NCBI GenBank assembly: GCA_015163845.1
Contig: JAAOII010000202.1
Location: 1-12,658, forward strand
Source: Candidatus Portiera sp.
GTDB taxonomy: Bacteria; Pseudomonadota; Gammaproteobacteria; CBDBNL01; JAAOII01
Reading direction: 5' to 3'
DNA length: 12,658 nt
Made by a program: the position numbers and the translations under genes. Positions 6,923 through 12,658 of this stretch are shown piece by piece. The notes below the pieces were generated by a model that worked only from the letters and a program-made list of their open reading frames with translations, was not told where the DNA came from and searched no databases. Every line of letters begins with the position of its first letter. Positions within the stretch are counted from its first letter, which is position 1.

Positions 6923-7222
6923 ATGCTAATTAGAAACATCACTCGGTATTTTTTAGTAGCGGCAGGCCTAATGTTTATTGCCAGTTGTTCCTCTATTAGC
7001 GGAGTAGAGTATCCCATAGATAGAGTGGCGGAAGTCCATGTTGGCATGGCAGAACAAGATGTAAAGAATATTTTAGGAGAACCCTATGTTATTGAACGTT
7101 ATGCTGAAGGCGAAAAATGGATTTGGTCTTATGCATCGCGCAAGTTAGTTCATTCTTTTGTGGTTACCCTAGAGGATGGATATGTGCGTTCATTGAGTGG
7201 ATTTAAAGATACAAGTTACTAA
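6923..7222 (+). CDS. SmpA/OmlA (BamE)-domain outer-membrane lipoprotein
   Basis: A 99-residue lipoprotein. The signal peptide has a basic start (MLIRNITR), a hydrophobic core (YFLVAAGLMF) and a lipobox ending IASC, with lipidated Cys22. Ser at +2 predicts sorting to the outer membrane. The mature part has the SmpA/OmlA fold signature: VHVGMAEQDVKNILGEP (about 39-55), then WIWSY and a closing beta strand with DGYV. BamE helps the BAM complex insert outer-membrane proteins, but this domain also occurs in other small lipoproteins, so BamE itself is not certain. It sits 26 bp after sdhB, with a good Shine-Dalgarno sequence, and 29 bp before sucA. It probably rides on the sdh transcript. A lipoprotein between sdhB and sucA is an unusual arrangement. 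Confidence 0.85.
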   Translation: MLIRNITRYFLVAAGLMFIASCSSISGVEYPIDRVAEVHVGMAEQDVKNILGEPYVIERYAEGEKWIWSYASRKLVHSFVVTLEDGYVRSLSGFKDTSY

Positions 7223-7237
7223 TAGCTTGGAATGTCC

Positions 7238-7243
7238 TATAAT
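7238..7243 (+). promoter_or_regulatory. TATAAT 8 nt before the sucA ATG
   Basis: A perfect TATAAT at 7238-7243 is followed by exactly 8 nt and the sucA ATG (7252). GTTACT at 7215-7220, overlapping the end of the lipoprotein gene, is only a poor -35 (3 of 6 positions) at 17 bp. No Shine-Dalgarno sequence is present, so transcription would start about 2 nt before the ATG. In-frame TAA codons at 7240-7242 and 7243-7245 exclude an earlier start. Confidence 0.5.
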
Positions 7244-7251
7244 AACTAGAT

Positions 7252-10200
7252 ATGCCAAAGCCGAGGACAGTGACAAATAAAAAAGCGAGTTCAGGTGAAA
7301 TGTCAGCTATAAACTCACCTAAAACTATGCCTAAACAAAAGGCATCTCAACCGCCTAACAAGGTCACTAAAAAATCAATTCCACCAAAAGATATATCTCA
7401 TTTAGCAGCTGGCAACCTAAATTATTTAGAGAGTATTTACGGGGACTATTTACAATCTTCTAGTGGTAATAAAGTTGCTGACAATGAGTTGAATCCTAAG
7501 GCCGAGTGGGATTCATTTTTTAGTTCATTGCCTTCTTCACAAAAACTAAATGGCAATGCTAGCTCACACAAAAGCAATTCGGCTCCTGAATTATCCTATG
7601 CTGCCTTCATAAATGATCTCAATGCTCTGGGCATGACAACAGACGTTGCTAGCTCATCACCTACTAGCGGGAACACCTTTTCTAATGAGACCAAACGTCA
7701 AGGGTTTGATGCTTTGGTCAATGCCTATAGAATATACGGTCACAAAAACTCTAAGATTAATCCTCTTCAATGTAAGTCACGTTCCAATACTGACGAACTA
7801 TCATTAGAGACCTATGGTCTTTCTGAAAATGACATGGATGCAGAGTTTCCTACTAAATTGATGGGATTCGGGATTGATAAGATGACGCTCAGACAAGCCA
7901 TAGATTATTTGGGACGCACTTATTGTGGTCCCTTAGCAACCGAGTTCATGTATATAAGTGAAAGAGAAAAAAAGAAATGGCTAATTAATAAATTAGAATG
8001 CCAAGCTACTTATGCAGAGACCCTGCAAGATAAACAGCTAAAGATTCTTGAAAGGTTAGTTGCTGCTAGTGGTTTAGAGGCGTCTTTGGCAAGCAAGTAT
8101 CCTGGCACCAAAAGGTTTGGGCTTGAGGGTAGCGAGGCATTGATACCGGTGATGGATGAATTAGTGCAATATTCTGGATCTTTAGATATCAAAGAAATAG
8201 TCATAGCCATGGCCCATAGAGGGAGGTTAAATGTTCTAGTTAACATATTAGGCAAGAATCCTGCTTCATTGTTTGATGAGTTTGAAGGCAAATATACACT
8301 AGATGAAAATTCGTTTGGCGATGTCAAATATCATCAAGGATTTTCGTCCAATCTGGACACCCCTGGCGGTCATGTGCATCTTGCTTTGGCTTTCAATCCA
8401 TCTCATTTAGAAATTGTTTCACCCGTTGCAGAGGGTTCAGTTAGAGCACGTCAGGATAGACGGAATGATAAAACTGGCGATAAGGTTATTCCCATTGTCA
8501 TTCATGGTGATGCATCTTTCTCTGGTCAAGGAGTAGTTATGGAAACCTTGCAGATGTCTAAACTCAAGGGATTTAAGACCGGCGGAACGATCCACATAAT
8601 TATAAACAATCAAATTGGTTTTACTGTTAGTGACATAGGTGATGCACGTTCCACTGAATATTCTAGTGACGTAGCAAAGATTTTAGAAGTGCCAATATTC
8701 CATGTAAATGGTGAGAATCCTGATGCGGTTATTTTTGCCACGCAAATGGCTTTAGAATATAGAATGAAGTATCATACTGATGTAGTTATTGATCTTATCT
8801 GCTATAGACGCCATGGGCATAATGAAGCAGATGAACCAGCTATAACTCAACCGATGATGTATGATGAAATTAGGAAACATCAATCGGTTACAGATATTTA
8901 TGCTAACCAACTAATAAACTCTGGACTTCTGAGTGAGGATGACTATGTCGCGATGAAGACAGATTATCGCGATCATCTGGATAAAGGCGATCATGTATCT
9001 AGAAGTTTGGTAACCACTTCAAACACTGAATTGCATGTTGATTGGACGCCCTATCTGGGACAAGAGTGGTCGGATACTTGCGACACTTCAATGGATATTA
9101 AAGAACTAAAAAAACTTGGGAAGCAGATATTGCAATTACCCGATGACTTTGATGCTCATCGTCAAGTCCAAAAGGTCTTTTCTGATCGCCTAGCAATGCT
9201 GAATGGAGAGAGACCAGTAGATTGGGGCTATGCCGAATTATTGGCATATAGTTCATTGATCACTAAAGGGCATGCTGTGCGTATGAGTGGTCAGGATTCA
9301 CGGCGAGGAACTTTTTCACACAGACAAGCGGTTGTGCATAATCAAACTAATGGCAATAGCTATTGCCCGCTTAAGAACCTGCCTAATGCCAATGCTAATT
9401 TTCAAATATTTGATTCCTTCTTATCGGAAGAAGCAGCGATGGCATTTGAATATGGCTATGCCGCCACCAATCCGCAAGCACTAGTATTGTGGGAGGGACA
9501 ATTTGGTGATTTTGCTAACGGAGCCCAAGTTGTCATAGATCAATTTTTATCCAGTGGTGAGACCAAATGGCAACGTCTTTGTGGTTTAGGGTTATTATTG
9601 CCTCATGGCTATGAAGGGCAAGGACCAGAACATTCATCAGCACGTTTAGAGAGATTCCTCCAACTCTGTGCTGACAATAACATGCAAGTATGCATCCCAT
9701 CTACGGCTGGGCAGATGTTCCACATGCTTAGAAGACAAGTTGTCAGACCTTTACGCAAGCCCTTAGTTGTAATGATGCCGAAAAGTTTATTACGTAAGAA
9801 GATTGCTTCCACCATGATAGATGATCTCGCCAAAGGTCAATTCATGCCAATAATACCCGAAGTAGATGAATCTATAGATACCAAATCAGTTAATCGGGTT
9901 ATTCTATGTAGTGGCAAAGTATATTATGAATTATCTGCATACAGACAAGAGCATGGGATCAAAGATACTGTTATATTGCGTATAGAGCAGCTATATCCTT
10001 TCCCTCATGGGAACTTAGACAAGGAACTATCGGTATATAAGAATGCGAAATACTTTGTTTGGTGCCAAGAAGAGCCAATGAATCAAGGGGCATGGTATAG
10101 TAGCAAACATCATTTGGAGATAGTCCACAAGGGCTCTCTGCCCAAATCAAAACTATTATTTGCTGGTCGGACTTCCGCGGCTTCTCCAGCACCTGGCTAC

Positions 10201-10263
10201 ATGGCTCTGCATAATAAATTACAATCTGCGTTGATTGAAAATGCTTTCACACTTAAGGAATAA
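7252..10263 (+). CDS. sucA: 2-oxoglutarate dehydrogenase E1 component
   Basis: A 1003-residue thiamine-diphosphate enzyme that decarboxylates 2-oxoglutarate and succinylates the lipoyl group of SucB. The N-terminal E1-binding segment (AAGNLNYLESIYGDYLQ) is at about 52-68. Catalytic-core motifs are AMAHRGRLNVLVNILGK (319-335), KYHQGFSSN (359-367), FNPSHLEIVSPVAEGS (381-396), the ThDP motif GDASFSGQG (419-427) to NNQIGF (452-457), and CYRRHGHNEADEP (517-529). The transketolase-like C-terminal half has GQDSRRGTFSHRQA and LPHGYEGQGPEHSSAR. It is about 70 residues longer than E. coli SucA (933): a Lys/Pro/Ser-rich extension fills residues 1-48 and a Ser/Asn-rich linker about 97-145. In-frame Mets at 17 and 26 are possible later starts, but the TATAAT-N8-ATG arrangement favours 7252. 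Confidence 0.97.
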   Translation: MPKPRTVTNKKASSGEMSAINSPKTMPKQKASQPPNKVTKKSIPPKDISHLAAGNLNYLESIYGDYLQSSSGNKVADNELNPKAEWDSFFSSLPSSQKLNGNASSHKSNSAPELSYAAFINDLNALGMTTDVASSSPTSGNTFSNETKRQGFDALVNAYRIYGHKNSKINPLQCKSRSNTDELSLETYGLSENDMDAEFPTKLMGFGIDKMTLRQAIDYLGRTYCGPLATEFMYISEREKKKWLINKLECQATYAETLQDKQLKILERLVAASGLEASLASKYPGTKRFGLEGSEALIPVMDELVQYSGSLDIKEIVIAMAHRGRLNVLVNILGKNPASLFDEFEGKYTLDENSFGDVKYHQGFSSNLDTPGGHVHLALAFNPSHLEIVSPVAEGSVRARQDRRNDKTGDKVIPIVIHGDASFSGQGVVMETLQMSKLKGFKTGGTIHIIINNQIGFTVSDIGDARSTEYSSDVAKILEVPIFHVNGENPDAVIFATQMALEYRMKYHTDVVIDLICYRRHGHNEADEPAITQPMMYDEIRKHQSVTDIYANQLINSGLLSEDDYVAMKTDYRDHLDKGDHVSRSLVTTSNTELHVDWTPYLGQEWSDTCDTSMDIKELKKLGKQILQLPDDFDAHRQVQKVFSDRLAMLNGERPVDWGYAELLAYSSLITKGHAVRMSGQDSRRGTFSHRQAVVHNQTNGNSYCPLKNLPNANANFQIFDSFLSEEAAMAFEYGYAATNPQALVLWEGQFGDFANGAQVVIDQFLSSGETKWQRLCGLGLLLPHGYEGQGPEHSSARLERFLQLCADNNMQVCIPSTAGQMFHMLRRQVVRPLRKPLVVMMPKSLLRKKIASTMIDDLAKGQFMPIIPEVDESIDTKSVNRVILCSGKVYYELSAYRQEHGIKDTVILRIEQLYPFPHGNLDKELSVYKNAKYFVWCQEEPMNQGAWYSSKHHLEIVHKGSLPKSKLLFAGRTSAASPAPGYMALHNKLQSALIENAFTLKE

Positions 10264-10280
10264 TTAAATTTTAAACTCAT

Positions 10281-10286
10281 AGGAGA
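10281..10286 (+). promoter_or_regulatory. Shine-Dalgarno sequence of sucB
   Basis: AGGAGA at 10281-10286 lies 6 nt before the sucB ATG. It is the strongest Shine-Dalgarno match in the window and contrasts with its absence before sucA, sdhC, sdhD and parA. Confidence 0.85.
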
Positions 10287-10292
10287 ATTACA

Positions 10293-11474
10293 ATGGATAT
10301 AAAAGTACCTACTTTCCCCGAGTCAGTTGAAGATGGAGTCATCACCACCTGGCATAAAAAAGTTGGCGACAGCTTTAATCGGGATGAAATTTTGGTTGAA
10401 ATAGAAACAGATAAGGTAATAGTTGAGGTGCCAGCACCTCAAGCTGGCACCTTAACTAAAGTAGCAGCGAATGAAGGAGACGTTGTTCTTGCTCAACAAG
10501 TTATAGGCAGTTTTAAGGAAGGTAAATCTTCATCTGCGACTAGTGAAACTAAAACTACAGCTGAACCAAAAGCAGTTGCTGAATCATTAGGCGCAGCAAA
10601 TGGAGCTACTCCTGCAACATCTAAAGTTAAGGCAGGTCCGGCTACTCGTCGGTTGGCTTCAGAAAAAGGTGTTAACTTGAATGATCTAGCTGGAGCCGGT
10701 GAAATGGTTACCAAAGAAGATGTTTTAAACTTCAGTAGTGGGCAACAATCCAAAACCAATCAAAAATCAGCAGCAAGAACAGAGAAACGCGTCCCCATGA
10801 CGAGGTTACGCAACAGTTTAGCTAATAGGTTGGTTAACTCTCAACAAACGACTGCTTCCCTAACTACCTTTAATGAGGTTAATATGCAGCCAGTAATGGA
10901 CTTGCGTTCCAAATATAAAGACGCTTTTGTTACCAAGCATGGTGCGAAATTGGGCTTCATGTCATTTTTTGTTAAGGCCTCGGTAATGGCATTGGCTAAA
11001 TATCCAGAAGTCAATTCATACATAGAAGATAATAACATTGTTTATCATAACTATGCAGATATCGGTATAGCTGTTTCATCCCCGCGGGGTTTGGTTGTAC
11101 CAATTTTACGCGACACTCAGTTAATGGGCTTAGCCGACATTGAAAATCAAATAGCTGGCTATGCTAACAAGGCACAAGATGGCAAGCTTACTTTGGAAGA
11201 ATTGCAAGGAGGCACCTTCACCATATCCAATGGCGGGGTTTTCGGTTCATTAGTATCCACTCCTATAATCAATCCACCACAAACCGCCATACTCGGCATG
11301 CATAAGATTCAAGAAAGAGCTATGGTTGTTAAAGGTAAATTAGAAATTCTGCCAATGATGTATCTGGCACTCACCTATGATCATAGAATGATTGACGGTA
11401 AAACAGCAGTGCAGTTCCTGGTCAGCATCATAGATTTCTTAGAGAATCCAGGCAGTATTCTGCTAGATTTATAG
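10293..11474 (+). CDS. sucB: Dihydrolipoyl succinyltransferase, E2 component of 2-oxoglutarate dehydrogenase
   Basis: A 393-residue E2 core subunit that transfers the succinyl group from its lipoyl arm to CoA. The lipoyl domain is at 1-76, with the lipoylated Lys41 in ETDKVIVEV. An Ala/Thr/Lys-rich flexible linker (about 78-112) leads to the E3-binding domain at about 113-147 (GPATRRLASEKGVNLNDLAG). A second linker leads to the catalytic acyltransferase domain from about 165. The active site DHRMIDGKTAV carries His364 and Asp368. There is one lipoyl domain, as in E. coli SucB. It lies 29 bp after sucA with a strong Shine-Dalgarno sequence, so sucAB is an operon. No lpd or sucCD follows; the next gene is convergent and overlaps the sucB stop region by 6 bp. 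Confidence 0.97.
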   Translation: MDIKVPTFPESVEDGVITTWHKKVGDSFNRDEILVEIETDKVIVEVPAPQAGTLTKVAANEGDVVLAQQVIGSFKEGKSSSATSETKTTAEPKAVAESLGAANGATPATSKVKAGPATRRLASEKGVNLNDLAGAGEMVTKEDVLNFSSGQQSKTNQKSAARTEKRVPMTRLRNSLANRLVNSQQTTASLTTFNEVNMQPVMDLRSKYKDAFVTKHGAKLGFMSFFVKASVMALAKYPEVNSYIEDNNIVYHNYADIGIAVSSPRGLVVPILRDTQLMGLADIENQIAGYANKAQDGKLTLEELQGGTFTISNGGVFGSLVSTPIINPPQTAILGMHKIQERAMVVKGKLEILPMMYLALTYDHRMIDGKTAVQFLVSIIDFLENPGSILLDL

Positions 11475-12119
11475 AGTATTCCCCATTAGCTCATAGAGTT
11501 TACGAATCGTATTAATATTACGCACCGTCATCTTCTTATAGAGTTTATTACTTGCAAGTTTTTGTAAGGAATGGCATTTAGATATTTTATTGCGATTCAC
11601 CTGCCATATTACTGCACCTGGCACATAATGTAAATGTTCCTCTCCTTTTTTTGTAGGGCGTTTCCCAGATGTAGAAGTTATCACCTGCTTATCATCTTTT
11701 ACCAGATCAGCCAAAATAGCTGGATCATCAATACCCTCCCATAGAAACATAACATCACACTTCATATCTGAATTATTTGCCCACCCGACTGGCAAAAAGT
11801 CCATAAGGGATTTGAAGTCACCATAGCAACGGAGTAATACTTTAATATCCAAAGCAAAGTCCTGGCGGATTGCCTCTTCCAATTTAGCAACAATTGCGGA
11901 GGGGGATAATTTAGCCTTACGAAAAAGGACATTACCAGTGTTTATATAAGTGCTAACATCCTGCATTCCGGCCTTTTCAAAACTACTCTGCAGCTTGGGC
12001 ATTGCCATTAGATTTCTGCCACCAATATTAATGCCACGTAGCAATGCCACATATCTAGTAGCTCTAGTATCATTGCTCGGCTTTTTTGTTTTAGAAGTTT
12101 TATCTGCTCGGTTATTCAT
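11469..12119 (-). CDS. DUF1697 family protein
   Basis: A 216-residue protein with the DUF1697 signature YVALLRGINIGGRNLMAMPKL (about 23-43), followed by YINTGNVLFR (58-67) and a late HYVPGAVIWQVNR segment. The conserved region covers most of the protein, and a basic, Lys/Thr/Ser-rich tail of about 20 residues precedes it. The biochemical role of this family is not established. The gene runs opposite to sucB; their stop codons abut (TAA of this gene at 11471-11469, TAG of sucB at 11472-11474), leaving no room for a terminator between them. The ATG at 12119 has no clear Shine-Dalgarno sequence and does not carry the TATAAT-N8 arrangement. It lies 107 bp downstream of the tnpB fragment on the same strand. 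Confidence 0.85.
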   Translation of the reverse strand: MNNRADKTSKTKKPSNDTRATRYVALLRGINIGGRNLMAMPKLQSSFEKAGMQDVSTYINTGNVLFRKAKLSPSAIVAKLEEAIRQDFALDIKVLLRCYGDFKSLMDFLPVGWANNSDMKCDVMFLWEGIDDPAILADLVKDDKQVITSTSGKRPTKKGEEHLHYVPGAVIWQVNRNKISKCHSLQKLASNKLYKKMTVRNINTIRKLYELMGNTL

Positions 12120-12193
12120 ATTAGTTATCTATCTAGTAATTCTGCTTAATGTATCCTATGTTTGTTTACTGGATTATTGATGTTATCCATAAT

Positions 12194-12221
12194 AGTATAT
12201 AATATAGGACACTCCCAACAA
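12194..12221 (-). promoter_or_regulatory. Possible minus-strand promoter between tnpB and the DUF1697 gene
   Basis: On the minus strand TTGTTG (12221-12216) and TATACT (12199-12194) are 16 bp apart and would give a leader of about 70 nt to the DUF1697 gene. The -35 matches the consensus at only 3 of 6 positions, and the region is AT-rich, so chance is a serious alternative. The rest of the 107-bp gap shows no gene. Confidence 0.25.
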
Positions 12222-12226
12222 TTCAA

Positions 12227-12658
12227 TTATTGGAAACTTCTTGCTTCAACGGGGTTGCCTCGCACCAATAAGGAGTCCCACCATAAATATGCGGGGGGAG
12301 CTTGGATGATGCGAGGTCTTACGACCCCTCGCCAAAATATATAAATGGGGTTGTCCTCCAACCACTTATTCAGAATATTTTTTGCAGCATTAATGTCTCT
12401 GTCATGCTGAGTAGTACATATAATACAACTCCATTGTCTATCACTCAACTTTAGTAGTTGATTTTTATGACCACAAACATTACAAAGTTTACTACTTGGA
12501 TAGAACTTGTCTAGCTTATGCACTGCTGCACTTTTGTATTCCAACTTTTGTCTAATCTCACCCAGACAAGAATCCAACAGAGAACGATTAAGTCCTCTCT
12601 TGTGCTTGCCTTTACGGGTTAGGTTTTGGAGGTTTATATCCTCTAGGATAACTCTCCT
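12227..12658 (-). CDS. tnpB: TnpB RNA-guided nuclease (IS605 OrfB), C-terminal part, cut by window edge
   Basis: The frame is open from the right edge (143 visible residues) to TAA at 12229-12227; the N-terminal part is outside the window. ILEDINL at the start of the visible part carries the RuvC-II Glu. The zinc ribbon has CNVC (Cys59, Cys62 of the fragment) and CIIC (Cys78, Cys81), and HDRDINAAKNIL (85-96) carries the RuvC-III Asp. These are diagnostic of TnpB, an omega-RNA-guided DNA nuclease of IS200/IS605 elements. The basic tail ending NPVEARSF is common in the family, so the C-terminus looks complete. The segment between LEYKS and the zinc ribbon appears about four residues short compared with the usual pattern, where a Trp-Tyr-Gly precedes the next strand, so activity is uncertain. 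Confidence 0.9.
   Translation of the reverse strand, partial: RRVILEDINLQNLTRKGKHKRGLNRSLLDSCLGEIRQKLEYKSAAVHKLDKFYPSSKLCNVCGHKNQLLKLSDRQWSCIICTTQHDRDINAAKNILNKWLEDNPIYIFWRGVVRPRIIQAPPAYLWWDSLLVRGNPVEARSFQ
12258..12332 (-). ncRNA. Candidate omega-RNA hairpin region at the tnpB 3' end
   Basis: A strong hairpin lies at 12311-12332: GCGAGG pairs with CCTCGC, and an alternative register pairs GGTC with GACC around a TTAC loop. A second arm, CCTCGCA at 12258-12264, can pair with TGCGAGG at 12310-12316, so two mutually exclusive folds are possible. The region overlaps the last codons of tnpB, where omega-RNA scaffolds of this family are encoded. Calling it omega-RNA is inference from position and folding only. 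Confidence 0.4.

Larger units (their letters stand above)
12215..12658 (-). mobile_element. IS200/IS605-family element, right-end portion (continues past the window)
   Basis: Defined by the tnpB 3' part plus 3'-end secondary structure. An imperfect palindrome at 12215-12233 (9-bp arms around one C, one mismatch) includes the tnpB stop codon and could be the subterminal hairpin recognised by TnpA in this family. The left end and any tnpA lie outside the window, and the exact right boundary cannot be fixed, because these elements leave no target duplication. Confidence 0.6.

Noticed and set aside
12198..12210. Plus-strand TATAAT and a TGTCCTATAnTA string (on the minus strand) shared with the sucA upstream region, considered as a common regulatory site.
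   Set aside because: No plus-strand gene follows, and one shared AT-rich dozen bases between two sites is weak evidence.
12162..12344. A 60-codon plus-strand frame across the tnpB 3' end.
   Set aside because: No recognisable protein features; it lies antisense to the structured 3' end of tnpB.

Overview
The window is a gene-dense, roughly 40% G+C stretch (estimated by eye) of a Gram-negative bacterial chromosome. SdhC and SdhD match the gammaproteobacterial versions closely (FPITAI..HRVSG in SdhC, HLWIG..DYIKP in SdhD), and Mpl and a BamE-like outer-membrane lipoprotein are present. A gammaproteobacterium is therefore most likely, but genus or order cannot be named from the sequence. The code is standard, with TGA, TAA and TAG all used as stops.

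Layout: (1) positions 1-324, minus strand: the N-terminal part of a carboxymuconolactone decarboxylase/AhpD-like protein that runs off the left edge. (2) 372-2053, plus strand: divergent parA-parB chromosome-partition pair, overlapping by 4 bp. (3) 2115-3536: mpl, a peptidoglycan-recycling ligase. (4) 3581-6896: sdhCDAB, succinate dehydrogenase (complex II). (5) 6923-7222: a small SmpA/OmlA (BamE)-type lipoprotein between sdhB and sucA. (6) 7252-11474: sucA and sucB, the E1 and E2 subunits of 2-oxoglutarate dehydrogenase. (7) 11469-12119, minus strand: a DUF1697 protein whose 3' end overlaps that of sucB by 6 bp. (8) 12227-12658, minus strand: the C-terminal part of a TnpB (IS200/IS605 OrfB) nuclease running off the right edge, with hairpins at its 3' end that could belong to an omega-RNA or the element's right end.

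Functionally the centre is a TCA-cycle block: SucAB makes succinyl-CoA from 2-oxoglutarate, and SdhCDAB oxidises succinate and passes electrons to quinone. The E3 subunit (lpd), sucCD and gltA are not here and must be elsewhere or downstream of a rearrangement.

The most unusual signal is in the gene starts. Four plus-strand genes (parA, sdhC, sdhD, sucA) have TATAAT or TATAAA followed by exactly 8 nt and then ATG, and no recognisable Shine-Dalgarno sequence. The divergent minus-strand gene at the left edge has TATAAT, 7 nt, ATG. If these hexamers are promoter -10 elements, the mRNAs start within about 0-2 nt of the start codon and are leaderless. parB, the bamE-like gene and sucB instead have good Shine-Dalgarno sequences. 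Two short perfect tandem repeats also lie exactly in intergenic gaps: TGCATAAT x3 before mpl and TATAGAAGT x3 plus a degenerate copy between sdhD and sdhA.
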